A DNA stretch of 64,000 nt from Pelagibacteraceae bacterium AG-390-C22 (lineage in GTDB: Bacteria > Pseudomonadota > Alphaproteobacteria > Pelagibacterales > Pelagibacteraceae), in NCBI GenBank assembly GCA_003278125.1, contig QCGX01000005.1, forward strand, positions 1-64,000, in the 5' to 3' direction. Position numbers and translations under genes: made by a program. The notes beneath the pieces were generated by a model. It did no database searches. It was not told the origin of the DNA and was given only the letters and a program-made list of their open reading frames with translations. Below, one piece after another: positions 24,984 to 35,058 of the stretch. Positions within the stretch are counted from its first letter, which is position 1. Every line of letters begins with the position of its first letter.

Positions 24984-26000
24984 ATGACACTAGAAGAAAT
25001 CGCAAAAAAAATGTGTGCTAGAGGTAAAGGAATACTAGCTGCAGATGAAAGCACAGGCACAATAGCAAAAAGATTTAAAAGTATTAATGTAGAAAATACT
25101 GAGAAAAATAGATTAGTTTTTAGACAAACTCTTTTTAGCTCTGAAGCTATGAAGAATTATATTGGAGGAGTTATTCTTTTTGATGAAACTATAAAACAGA
25201 AAACTACACTTGGACCAAATGTCCCTGAGCTAATTTCAAAGAATAACGCTATTCCAGGTATTAAAGTTGATAAAGGTGCAAAGCCTCTTGCTGGGTCGCC
25301 AGAAGAGACCATTACCGAGGGCTTAGACAGTCTGAGAGAAAGATTAAAAGAATATTATGAATTAGGCGCAAGATTTACAAAATGGAGAGCAGTTTATAAA
25401 ATTGGAGATAAATTTCCGTCATCACAATCGATAAAATCAAATGCTCATGCTCTAGCTAGATACGCTGCACTTGTGCAGGAGTCAAAAATGGTCCCAATAG
25501 TAGAACCCGAGGTATTAATGGATGGTTCTCATGATATTGACAAATGTTACCAAGTAACGACTGATGTTTTAAATGAATGTTACAATGAACTTGTGACCCA
25601 CAAGGTGGACTTGAAAGGGACAGTCTTAAAACCAAATATGATTATTCCTGGATCTGAGTCAAAGAAAAAATCTACTCCTGAAGAAATTGCAAAAAAAACA
25701 TTAGATTGTTTAAAAAAAAATGTCCCAAAGGAAGTGCCTAGTATTGCTTTTTTATCTGGAGGCCAATCGGAAATTGAAGCAAGTAAAAATTTAAATGAAA
25801 TAAATAAAATAAATGATACAAATTTTTTAATTACCTTTTCATATGGGAGAGGTTTACAGGCAAGTGCTCTAAAAGCATTTGGCAAAGACCAAAATAATCA
25901 AAATAATATTCAAAAAGCTTTTGACCATAGAGCAAAAATGAATGGACTTTCTTCAAAAGGAGAATGGTCTGAAAATTTAGAAAAAGAATCAGCTGCTTAA
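24984..26000 (+). CDS. fba: Fructose-bisphosphate aldolase class I
   Basis: GKGILAADESTGTIAKRF, FTKWRAVYKIG, VEPEVLMDGSHDI. Confidence 0.96.
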   Translation: MTLEEIAKKMCARGKGILAADESTGTIAKRFKSINVENTEKNRLVFRQTLFSSEAMKNYIGGVILFDETIKQKTTLGPNVPELISKNNAIPGIKVDKGAKPLAGSPEETITEGLDSLRERLKEYYELGARFTKWRAVYKIGDKFPSSQSIKSNAHALARYAALVQESKMVPIVEPEVLMDGSHDIDKCYQVTTDVLNECYNELVTHKVDLKGTVLKPNMIIPGSESKKKSTPEEIAKKTLDCLKKNVPKEVPSIAFLSGGQSEIEASKNLNEINKINDTNFLITFSYGRGLQASALKAFGKDQNNQNNIQKAFDHRAKMNGLSSKGEWSENLEKESAA

Positions 26001-26005
26001 ATAAC

Positions 26006-26608
26006 TTGAAAAAGTTAGTATATTTAATTTCTCCAAGTAAACTTCATAATGATTTTTACGATGATTTAAAAAAAGTTTTATCGGCAAGGAATGTTAAATT
26101 TTTTCAATTAAGATTAAAAAAAATAAAAAAAGATAAAATCGTTAAAATTGCTAAAGAAATAAAAAAAATTACAAGAAAATTTAATGTCAAACTTATAATT
26201 AATGATCATCCTAATATCTCAATAATTGCTAATGCTGATGGATGCCATTTGGGTCAAAAAGATGGTTCAGTAAAAAATGCAAAAAAACAACTTAAAAACA
26301 AAATTATTGGTGTAACTTGTCATAATTCTAAATCTTTAGCTAAAATTGCAGTTCAAAATAAAGCTGACTATCTAGCCTTTGGGTCTTTTTATAAGTCAAA
26401 GTTAAAACCTAACGCTAAAAAAGCAAATTTGAATATTTTGAAGTGGGCTAAAAGAAATATAAAAAAACCAATTATTGCAATAGGTGGAATTAACAATTCA
26501 AACTATAAGAAATTTATAAAATGTGGAGCTAAATATATTGCATTATCGAGTTATATTTGGGATAACCCGAAATTAAAACCAGAAATTGCAATTAGAAAGT
26601 TTAAATGA
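26006..26608 (+). CDS. thiE: Thiamine phosphate synthase (ThiE-like)
   Basis: TTG start; INDHPNISIIANADGCHLGQKD, ACTVH-like VTCHN, IAIGGI. Confidence 0.85.
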   Translation: MKKLVYLISPSKLHNDFYDDLKKVLSARNVKFFQLRLKKIKKDKIVKIAKEIKKITRKFNVKLIINDHPNISIIANADGCHLGQKDGSVKNAKKQLKNKIIGVTCHNSKSLAKIAVQNKADYLAFGSFYKSKLKPNAKKANLNILKWAKRNIKKPIIAIGGINNSNYKKFIKCGAKYIALSSYIWDNPKLKPEIAIRKFK

Positions 26609-27168
26609 AAATTACAGCTATTGAAATTAAACCAGGAATGATTATTGAGCATAAAAATGATTACTGGAATGTTTTAAAAACACAACATGTCAAACCTGGA
26701 AAAGGTGGAGCTTTTAATCAAGTAGAATTAAAGAGTGTCATCAAAGGTACAAAGTTAAATGAGAGATTTAGATCTAGTGAAACTGTAGAAAAAGCAGAGG
26801 TGGATGAAAAAAAATTTAACTTTTTATATATCGATGGAGAAAATTGTCACTTCATGGACAATGAAACTTTTGAACAGGTAGAAATTGCAAAATCTATAGC
26901 TGGTGAAAAACAGAAATTATTAAAAGAAAATCTTGAAGTCACAATTTCCTTTATGGAAGATAAACCTATTTCAATAGATCTCCCTAACAACATAGAATGT
27001 ACTATAGAAAGCACTGATGCCGCTATAAAAAACCAAACAGCTTCTTCCTCATATAAACCTGCTCTACTAGATTGTGGAATAAAAATAGATGTCCCTCCTT
27101 TTATAGAAAGTGGTGAAAAAATTATAATAGACACTCGTACCTTGGAATATGTAAAGAGAGTTAATTAA
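26605..27168 (+). CDS. efp: Elongation factor P
   Basis: HVKPGKGGAFNQVELKSV and full EF-P length. Confidence 0.97.
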   Translation: MKITAIEIKPGMIIEHKNDYWNVLKTQHVKPGKGGAFNQVELKSVIKGTKLNERFRSSETVEKAEVDEKKFNFLYIDGENCHFMDNETFEQVEIAKSIAGEKQKLLKENLEVTISFMEDKPISIDLPNNIECTIESTDAAIKNQTASSSYKPALLDCGIKIDVPPFIESGEKIIIDTRTLEYVKRVN

Positions 27169-27971
27169 TGAGATTAAATTCTCCACAAATAAATATTATT
27201 ACTAAAGCATGTTTGAAGGCATCTAGATCTTTAATAAGAGATTTTGGAGAAATCGAAAATCTACAAGTTTCAACTAAAGGCCCTGGTGATTTTGTAACTT
27301 CAGCTGATAAAAGAACTGAGAAAATAATAATTGAAGAACTGCAAAAAGCCCACTCAGATTATGGAATCATTACAGAAGAATCAGGAAGTATTAATACAGC
27401 AAATAAAAATAATAGATGGATAATTGATCCGATAGATGGAACTACGAATTTCTTAAATGGTATACCACAATTTGCTATTTCTATAGGATACGAAGAAGAG
27501 AGTGAGATCAAATGTGGTGTAATTTTTGATCCTATTAAAAATGAGATGTTTTGTGCTGAAAAAGGAAACGGCGCATATTTAAATAATTCAAGAATAAGAG
27601 TCTCAAATAAAAAAAAATTAAAAGATGCTCTGCTTGTGACTGGTGGCCCCAGACAATCAAGCAAGATAAAAAAAGAAATTTTTTCTGAATTTGTTGAAGT
27701 ATCGAATAATATTTTATCACCTGTAAGAAAATTTGGAAGCGCGGCTTTAGATCTAGCTTATGTTGCTTGTGGTAGATTTGATGGTTACTGGCAAAGAGAA
27801 TTAAATTATTGGGATGTTGCGGCTGGTATAATTATTCTTAAAGAAGCCGGAGGCTTTGTAAATTTTTTTGAAGAAAATAATAAGGACCCTTTAAAAAGGA
27901 ACATTTTAGCTTCAAATTCAAATATTCACGATGAATTTAGCAATTTAATTATAAAAAAAAATATTGAGTAA
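27168..27971 (+). CDS. suhB: Inositol monophosphatase family protein
   Basis: WIIDPIDGTTNFLNGIPQFAISI, YWDVAAGIIILKEAGG. Confidence 0.95.
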   Translation: MRLNSPQINIITKACLKASRSLIRDFGEIENLQVSTKGPGDFVTSADKRTEKIIIEELQKAHSDYGIITEESGSINTANKNNRWIIDPIDGTTNFLNGIPQFAISIGYEEESEIKCGVIFDPIKNEMFCAEKGNGAYLNNSRIRVSNKKKLKDALLVTGGPRQSSKIKKEIFSEFVEVSNNILSPVRKFGSAALDLAYVACGRFDGYWQRELNYWDVAAGIIILKEAGGFVNFFEENNKDPLKRNILASNSNIHDEFSNLIIKKNIE

Positions 27972-27999
27972 AAAGCTTTAATCATATAAAACTCGCATC

Positions 28000-28224
28000 A
28001 TGAAAAAAAACATACACCCTAATTATCATAAGATTAAAGTCGTAATGACTGATGGTAGTGAGTTTGAAACTAGATCAACTTGGGGCAAAGAAAATGACAC
28101 CTTGAAATTAGATATTGATCCTAAATCACATTATGCCTGGACAGGTGGTGCTCAAAAGATTCTAGATAAAGGTAGAGTAAGTAAATATAATAAAAAATTT
28201 AGTAACCTTAGAGCAAAAAAATAA
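28000..28224 (+). CDS. rpmE: 50S ribosomal protein L31
   Basis: [29 protein letters not shown]. Confidence 0.96.
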   Translation: MKKNIHPNYHKIKVVMTDGSEFETRSTWGKENDTLKLDIDPKSHYAWTGGAQKILDKGRVSKYNKKFSNLRAKK

Positions 28225-28226
28225 AC

Positions 28227-28811
28227 ATGTCTGAAGCACCATTTATGCCAAAAGCTACAGCTGTTTGGTTGGTAGAAAATACAACATTAACATTTAAACA
28301 GATAGCAAAATTCTGCAATCTGCATGAGCTTGAAATAAAAGGAATTGCAGATGGAGATGTGGCTAAAGGAATCAAAGCTTATAATCCAGTTTTAGCTGGT
28401 CAGTTATCTAGAGATGAAATAGAAAAGTGCTCAAAAGATCCTGAAACAGAATTACAATTATTAAAAAAAGTTGATAAAGTTGAAGTCAAAGAAAGAAAAA
28501 AACCTAAATATACACCTTTATCAAAAAGACAAGATAGACCTGACGCTATTTTGTGGTTATGTAAAAATGCCTCAGAGTTAACTGATGGACAAATTTCAAA
28601 ATTAGTTGGAAGTACAAAAAACACAGTTTCATTAATTAGAAAAAGAAGTTATTGGAATTTTTCTAATCTTAAGCCAAGAGATCCAGTAATTTTAGCTCTT
28701 TGTACTCAAGAGTCTTTTCAGAAAAGTCTAGAAAAAGCAAAAAGAAGAGTTGAAAGAGAGAAAAAAGCTAAAATTAGAGAAGAAAAAAAAGCCCAAGCGG
28801 CTTCAGTATAG
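28227..28811 (+). CDS. DUF1013 family (TrcR-like) DNA-binding protein
   Basis: MPKATAVWLVENTTLTFKQIAKFCNLHELEIKGIADGDVA, characteristic alphaproteobacterial family. Confidence 0.88.
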   Translation: MSEAPFMPKATAVWLVENTTLTFKQIAKFCNLHELEIKGIADGDVAKGIKAYNPVLAGQLSRDEIEKCSKDPETELQLLKKVDKVEVKERKKPKYTPLSKRQDRPDAILWLCKNASELTDGQISKLVGSTKNTVSLIRKRSYWNFSNLKPRDPVILALCTQESFQKSLEKAKRRVEREKKAKIREEKKAQAASV

Positions 28812-28861
28812 ACAATTAATGAAGCAGATGATAACTAACGTAAAATTAACAGGAGGTTTTT

Positions 28862-29056
28862 ATTAAAATAGACGTAAAAGATAATAATGTTGAACAAGCA
28901 ATTAGGATTTTAAAAAGAAAGCTTCAAAAAGAAGGTTTTTTCAAAGTTATGAAAATGAAGAGCACATATGAAAAACCATCTGAGAGAAAAAAAAGAGTTC
29001 AAACTGAAAATATAAAAAGAATAAAGAAACTTCAAAAATTAAAAAATAGGTACTAA
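28862..29056 (+). CDS. rpsU: 30S ribosomal protein S21, apparent ATT start codon (absent from the ORF track)
   Basis: (I/M)KIDVKDNNVEQAIRILKRKLQKEGFFKVMKMKSTYEKPSERKKRVQTENIKRIKKLQKLKNRY; AGGAGG at 28851-28856; in-frame stop at 28847 and no ATG/GTG/TTG before residue ~30. Confidence 0.88.
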   Translation: MKIDVKDNNVEQAIRILKRKLQKEGFFKVMKMKSTYEKPSERKKRVQTENIKRIKKLQKLKNRY

Positions 29057-29081
29057 TTTATATAAAATGAGAGGATTAACA

Positions 29082-29285
29082 ATGCCATCAGGAAAAATTA
29101 AATGGTTTAATGCCAAAAAAGGTTATGGATTTATTACTGAAGATGAAACAAATAAAGATATTTTTTTACATGTTTCAGCTTTAGAGGAGTCTAAATTAAG
29201 GATTTTAAAAGAAGAACAAAAAATAAAATTCGATATAAAAGAAGAAAAAAACAAACTCCAAGCAATAAATATTAAAAAATTTTAA
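29082..29285 (+). CDS. Cold-shock domain protein (ORF track begins at 29067)
   Basis: SGKIKWFNAKKGYGFITEDETNKDIFLHVSAL. Confidence 0.93.
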   Translation: MPSGKIKWFNAKKGYGFITEDETNKDIFLHVSALEESKLRILKEEQKIKFDIKEEKNKLQAINIKKF

Positions 29286-29290
29286 TTCAA

Positions 29291-29367
<77 letters not shown>

Positions 29368-29371
29368 AATA

Positions 29372-31189
29372 ATGACCAATACAATCAGAAATATAACAAT
29401 CATTGCACATGTTGATCATGGTAAAACAACTTTGATTGATAATTTAATGAAACAAAGCGGCTTATTTAGAGATAACGAAGTTGTTGAAGAAAGGCTTATG
29501 GACTCAGGCGAGCTTGAAAAAGAAAGAGGCATTACAATTTTAGCAAAACCAACCTCGATAAATTGGAACAATTCTAGGATTAATATTATAGATACACCGG
29601 GTCACAGAGATTTTGCAGCAGAAGTAGAAAGAGTTTTACATATGGCAGATGGAGCTTTGTTGTTGATAGACTCTGCTGAAGGAGTTATGCCTCAAACAAA
29701 ATTTGTTTTAGCTAAGGCTCTTAAACAGGGTTTAAAGCCTATAGTAATTATAAACAAATTAGATAAATCTGACCAAAGAGCTAATAAAGTTTTAGATGAA
29801 ACTTTTGATTTATTTGTTAGCTTAGATGCTAACGAAGAACAATTGGATTTTCCTGTATTGTATGCAAGCGGTAGATCTGGATGGGCCTGCAAAGAAATAG
29901 ACGGACCTAGAGAAAATTTACATCCTTTATTAGATTTAATTATTGAAAAAGTGAATCCAGCTCCGTTAGATAAAACAAAACCTTTTGCAATGTTATCCAC
30001 GTTGCTTTATGCAGATAGTTTTTTAGGTAGAAGTCTGATTGGTAGAATTGCACAAGGCACAGCTAAAGCAAATCAGCAAATTAAGGCAATTAATCTTAAA
30101 GGTGAGAAAGTTGATGAAGGAAGATTAACAAAAATATTTAGGTATGAGGGAACAAAAAAAGTGCCCATCGCAATAGGAGAAGCAGGAGATATTGTAATAA
30201 TAGCTGGTTTAGAAAAAGCAAATGTTGCTGATACTATTTGTGATTTAGAGATAATCAAACCTATAGACGCAACTCCAATTGATCCTCCTACAATGTCTAT
30301 AACTATAACAGTTAATAGTTCGCCTCTTGCAGGAACAGAGGGTAAAAAATTAACTAGTACCCAAATAAGAGAAAGATTGATTTTAGAAGCCGAAAATAAT
30401 GTCGGAATATCTTTTGATGAAAATGAAAACAAAGATGCTTTTATAATAAGTGGACGTGGAGAATTGATGCTAGAAATTTTACTCACTCAAATGAGAAGAG
30501 AAGGATTTGAAATGACTGTTAGTCCACCGAAAGTATTATTTCAAAAAGATAAAGAAGGAAATAAATTAGAGCCAATAGAGGAAATTACAATGGATCTAGA
30601 TGAAGAATTCTCTTCTAAGATAATCGATTCGATGAACAGAAGAAAAGGTAAATTAATTGAACTAAAAGATACTGGTAAAAATAAAAAAAGATTAATCTTT
30701 CATGCTCCAACCAGAGGATTGATGGGTTATACAAGTAGATTCTTAACTTTAACCAAAGGAACTGGAGTAATAAATAGAATTTTTAACTCTTATGGAAAAT
30801 ACACTGGAGATATGGAAGGAAGAAGAAATGGAGCTTTAATTTCTATGGAAGATGGAAAAGCTGTTGCTTTCGCCATATTCAACCTTCAAGCAAGAGGAGA
30901 AATGTTTGTGACGCACAATGATCCGATCTATGAAGGTATGATTGTTGGTCTAGCGTCTAAAAGTGGAGATCTAGAGATAAATGTCATGAAAGGAAAAAAA
31001 CTTACAAATATGAGAACGCAAGGAACAGATGAAAACGTTGTTTTAACTCCAGTAAGAAAAATGGCAATAGCAGAACAACTTGGTATGCTTAACAGTGATG
31101 AGGCGCTTGAAATTACTCCTAAATCCTGCAGATTAAGAAAGTTAATTTTAGATCCTCACGAAAGAAAAAGACGTTCTAGAGCTTCTTAA
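29372..31189 (+). CDS. typA: Ribosome-associated GTPase TypA/BipA
   Basis: IIAHVDHGKTTLIDNLMKQSG, DTPGHRDFAAEVERVL, full length. Confidence 0.97.
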   Translation: MTNTIRNITIIAHVDHGKTTLIDNLMKQSGLFRDNEVVEERLMDSGELEKERGITILAKPTSINWNNSRINIIDTPGHRDFAAEVERVLHMADGALLLIDSAEGVMPQTKFVLAKALKQGLKPIVIINKLDKSDQRANKVLDETFDLFVSLDANEEQLDFPVLYASGRSGWACKEIDGPRENLHPLLDLIIEKVNPAPLDKTKPFAMLSTLLYADSFLGRSLIGRIAQGTAKANQQIKAINLKGEKVDEGRLTKIFRYEGTKKVPIAIGEAGDIVIIAGLEKANVADTICDLEIIKPIDATPIDPPTMSITITVNSSPLAGTEGKKLTSTQIRERLILEAENNVGISFDENENKDAFIISGRGELMLEILLTQMRREGFEMTVSPPKVLFQKDKEGNKLEPIEEITMDLDEEFSSKIIDSMNRRKGKLIELKDTGKNKKRLIFHAPTRGLMGYTSRFLTLTKGTGVINRIFNSYGKYTGDMEGRRNGALISMEDGKAVAFAIFNLQARGEMFVTHNDPIYEGMIVGLASKSGDLEINVMKGKKLTNMRTQGTDENVVLTPVRKMAIAEQLGMLNSDEALEITPKSCRLRKLILDPHERKRRSRAS

Positions 31190-31884
31190 ATTTTAAATTT
31201 AGATTTTTTACTATCTGTTAAAAAACCTTTAACGGTATCAAGAGTTAAAGCTTTATAACTTTTGCCAAAGGAACTAATTTGGTTAACTACTTTTGGAGGC
31301 ATAGTTATAATATTGCATCTCAATTTTTTGGCTTGAAAGAAATTATAAGCTTCTCTTGTGCTAGCCCAAAGAATTTCTATATTTTTGTATTTTTTTGTTA
31401 AAGTAATGCTTTTTTTAAATATTGGAAGCGGGTCTTTACCTTTATCAGCCATTCTGCCAGCAAATATAGATATTATCGATTTTGTTTTTTTATTTAAACA
31501 CTTAAAAATCTTTAGTGTTTGCTCATAAGTATATACGGCAGTTATATTTAATTTTATACCTTTGCTGCTTAATTCTTTAATTACAGAACCCATAAAAAAT
31601 CCTTTGGAGTTAACAACTGGTATTTTGACATAAACATTCTTGCCCCATTTATTAATTTTATATGCTTGTTTGAGCATTTCTTTAGGGTTATCTGCAAAAA
31701 CCTCAAATGAAATAGGTTTTTTTTTACAAATCTTTAAAATTTTTAATGAATAATCTTTATAGTTTTTAGCTCCTGAAAGCCTCATTAGACTTGGATTAGT
31801 TGTAAATCCATCTACTAAATTTTTATTATTAAAAAATTTTATAGTTTTATAATCAGCGCTGTCGCAAAATATTTTTGTTTTCAT
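31186..31884 (-). CDS. tal: Transaldolase/fructose-6-phosphate aldolase family
   Basis: KIFCDSADYKTIKFF..LVDGFTTNPSLM, VYVKIPVVNSKG, LNITAVYTYEQ, ISIFAGRMADKG. Confidence 0.92.
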   Translation of the reverse strand: MKTKIFCDSADYKTIKFFNNKNLVDGFTTNPSLMRLSGAKNYKDYSLKILKICKKKPISFEVFADNPKEMLKQAYKINKWGKNVYVKIPVVNSKGFFMGSVIKELSSKGIKLNITAVYTYEQTLKIFKCLNKKTKSIISIFAGRMADKGKDPLPIFKKSITLTKKYKNIEILWASTREAYNFFQAKKLRCNIITMPPKVVNQISSFGKSYKALTLDTVKGFLTDSKKSKFKI

Positions 31885-33287
31885 TAATCTAAATTCTTTA
31901 CAATATCCTCAGTCATTTTTTTTGCATCAGCGAATAGCATTAAAGTATTGTCTCTATAAAATAATTCATTGTCTATACCTGCATAACCCGGCGACAAGCT
32001 TCTTTTCACAAATAATACAGATTTACATTTTTCAACATCAAGCACAGGCATTCCAAATATAGGACTTTTTGGGTCCGTTTTTGCAACAGGATTTGTTACA
32101 TCATTAGCTCCAATAACAAATGCTACATCTGAATTAGCAAAATCATTATTTATATCTTCTAATTCAAAAACTTCATCGTAAGGAACGTTTGCTTCAGCTA
32201 ATAATACATTCATATGGCCAGGCATTCTTCCAGCTACAGGATGGATTGCATAGGTTACTTTGATATCATTTTTTTTTAACTTATCTACCATTTCTCTTAA
32301 AGCATGTTGTGCTTGAGCTACGGCCATACCGTAACCAGGAACAATTATAACTGAAGATGCATTCTTCATTAAAAAAGCTGCGTCTTCCGCATTTCCACTT
32401 TTTACAGGTTTTTGATCTTTCTTATCTTTTGTGTCACTTGAAGAGTTATCCGCTCCAAATCCTCCAAGGATAACACTTATGAAAGATCTGTTCATAGCTT
32501 TACACATTATATAAGAGAGAATTGCTCCAGAAGACCCTACAAGAGCTCCAGTAATTATTAATGCAGTATTCTCTAAAGTAAAACCAATTCCAGCTGCTGC
32601 CCATCCTGAATAAGAATTAAGCATAGATATAACAACTGGCATATCTGCGCCTCCAATTGGAATAATTAATAAAACTCCAACTAAAAAAGAAATAGCTATT
32701 ACAGTCCAGAAAAAACTTTCAGATTGAAATTTACACAAATAAAATATTAATATAAAAATCGTAATACCCAATATTAAGTTTAAATAATGTTGACCTACAA
32801 ATGTGATTGGAGCCCCAGACATAATTCCTCTAAGTTTTAAAAAAGCTATTATTGATCCAGAAAAAGTTATAGCTCCAACGGCTGCTCCTATCGACATTTC
32901 GATTAAGCTTGCTAATTTGATATCTCCTATTGAGCCAAGGTTAAAAGCAGAGGGATTTAAAAAGGCTGCTATTGCTACAAAAACTGCAGCTAGACCAACT
33001 AGACTGTGAAAACCAGCAACTAATTCAGGCATTGCGGTCATTGGAATTCTAAAAGCAATGAATGAGCCCACTGCTCCTCCTACAATCAAAAGTAAAAATA
33101 CATAAATGATAGAAGTAGAAAAGTTACCTATCGATAAAAATGTTACTACTATAGCAATTACCATTCCTATGATACCAAAATAGTTACCTTGCCTAGATGT
33201 GTCTGGTGAAGATAAGCCTCTTAGAGCAAGGATAAATAGTATTCCAGATATTAAATAAAATATTGCTGATAAATTAGCTGATATCAT
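31884..33287 (-). CDS. pntB: NAD(P) transhydrogenase subunit beta
   Basis: GYGMAVAQAQHALREM, AIHPVAGRMPGHMNVLLAEA, multi-TM N-terminus. Confidence 0.97.
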   Translation of the reverse strand: MISANLSAIFYLISGILFILALRGLSSPDTSRQGNYFGIIGMVIAIVVTFLSIGNFSTSIIYVFLLLIVGGAVGSFIAFRIPMTAMPELVAGFHSLVGLAAVFVAIAAFLNPSAFNLGSIGDIKLASLIEMSIGAAVGAITFSGSIIAFLKLRGIMSGAPITFVGQHYLNLILGITIFILIFYLCKFQSESFFWTVIAISFLVGVLLIIPIGGADMPVVISMLNSYSGWAAAGIGFTLENTALIITGALVGSSGAILSYIMCKAMNRSFISVILGGFGADNSSSDTKDKKDQKPVKSGNAEDAAFLMKNASSVIIVPGYGMAVAQAQHALREMVDKLKKNDIKVTYAIHPVAGRMPGHMNVLLAEANVPYDEVFELEDINNDFANSDVAFVIGANDVTNPVAKTDPKSPIFGMPVLDVEKCKSVLFVKRSLSPGYAGIDNELFYRDNTLMLFADAKKMTEDIVKNLD

Positions 33288-33595
33288 TTTTTATTATTTT
33301 TCTTTTTTTTGTACATTTGAAGCATTCTTTGAGTAACTAAAAAACCTCCAAAAATGTTTACTGCAGCCAAAATAATAGCTAGATAACCAAATATACTAGA
33401 TGTATCGAAAATGTTATTTGATGATCCTGCTAATGCTGCAATTATTGCTCCAACTATAATTACTGAAGAGATAGCGTTTGTTACTGACATTAAAGGAGTG
33501 TGTAAAGACGGAGTTACGCTCCAAACAACGTAATATCCAATAAAAATTGATAATATAAATATACTTAATCTAAATATAAATGGATCAATTTCCAT
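33284..33595 (-). CDS. NAD(P) transhydrogenase subunit alpha 2 (membrane part)
   Basis: VTPSLHTPLMSVTNAISSVIIVGA. Confidence 0.95.
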   Translation of the reverse strand: MEIDPFIFRLSIFILSIFIGYYVVWSVTPSLHTPLMSVTNAISSVIIVGAIIAALAGSSNNIFDTSSIFGYLAIILAAVNIFGGFLVTQRMLQMYKKKKNNKK

Positions 33596-34691
33596 TATTG
33601 AGTCTCCTTAATTAAAGTTTTTTTGATAATTTCGTCATCCATATTGATATTAAATTCTTTCTTTTCTTTACTGTATAAATTCCTAATAAAACTAAATAAA
33701 TTTTTAGCATAAAGATTTGAAGCTGTTAAAGGCAATCTGTTCATAAGATTTTTAACTCCAATAACTTTAACCCCATTAACAGTATTAATTTTTCCTACTT
33801 CAGAAAAAGCCGAATTTCCACCCTGTTCAGCTGCAAGGTCATAAATAATTGATCCAGGCCTCATTAATTTTACTAATTCTTCACTTATAATTCTTGGCGC
33901 ACGTTTACCTGGTATGAGAGCAGTACATATAATTATGTCATTTTTTTAAGAGCATCTTTCATCATTTCTGCTTGTTTTTTTTTGAAATCTTCACTTGCTT
34001 CTTTAGCGTAACCACCTTCAGTTTCTAGATTTTCTGATTGTTCAACTGTCAAAAATTTACCTCCTAAACTTTCAACTTGCTCTCTTGATGCGGTTCGTAC
34101 ATCTGTTGCTGAAACTATAGCACCTAATCTTTTTGCAGTAGCGATTGCTTGTAAACCAGCAACGCCAGCACCAATAACTAAAACTTTTGCCGCTGGTACC
34201 GTTCCAGCTGCTGTCATCATCATTGGTATGGCTTTTTCAAACTCAAAAATTGAGTCCACTACTGATCTGTAGCCTGCTAAGTTTGATTGAGAAGACAAGA
34301 CATCCATTGATTGTGCTCGAGTTATTCTTGGTAGCAACTCTAACGAAAAGATATTTATATTTTTTTTTATAATTTCTCTAAATTTATCCTTATTTTTTGA
34401 AGGATTTAGCATTCCAATTAAAATAGTTTTTTCTTTTAAATTTATAATCTCCTCATCTGATGGACAATTGACTTTTAATAACAAATCACAGTGATTAAAA
34501 ACTTCTTTTGATGAACTTTTTATTTCTACCCCAACATTTTTATATTCTGAGTCTTCTAGACCTATATGAGTAGCATAATCTTTTTCAATACATATTTTTA
34601 AACCAAGATTGATTATATTTTTTGCAGTCTCAGGTGTTATGGATACCCTCTTTTCTAATGATAAATTTTCTTTTATTGAACCTATTATCAT
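33595..34691 (-). CDS. pntA: NAD(P) transhydrogenase subunit alpha 1, split by a frameshift at the T7 run 33941-33947
   Basis: ORF 33933-34691 ends KDALKKMT*; adding one A restores KDALKKNDIIICTALIPGKRAPRIISEELVKLMRPGSIIYDLAAEQGGN, in frame with ORF 33595-33864. Confidence 0.92.
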
Positions 34692-34708
34692 TTGTGAAAT
34701 TTTTCTAA

Positions 34709-34834
34709 TTAACCTTGACGGGCTTTAAATCTTGGATTTTTTTTATTAATAACGTAAAGCTTGCCTCTACGTTTTACTAGTTTAGAGTTAAGATCTCTTT
34801 TTTTTAGTGATTTAAGTGAGCTTGCTATTTTCAT
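34709..34834 (-). CDS. rpmJ: 50S ribosomal protein L36 (absent from the ORF track)
   Basis: [41 protein letters not shown]. Confidence 0.93.
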   Translation of the reverse strand: MKIASSLKSLKKRDLNSKLVKRRGKLYVINKKNPRFKARQG

Positions 34835-34843
34835 AATTTATTA

Positions 34844-34959
<116 letters not shown>

Positions 34960-34964
34960 AAGGA

Positions 34965-34993
34965 TTTATAGTATTTATAATAATTTTTGTAAA
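34965..34993 (-). promoter_or_regulatory. Predicted sigma-70 promoter of the 5S rRNA gene
   Basis: Minus strand TTTACA-17 nt-TATAAA (-35 at 34988-34993, -10 at 34965-34970), placing +1 at or next to the 5S 5' end. Confidence 0.6.
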
Positions 34994-35058
34994 TAAAAAA
35001 TTATCTTAATTTATACCAATTATATTGCAAAAATTGCCGCATAATTTAAGTATTATGT

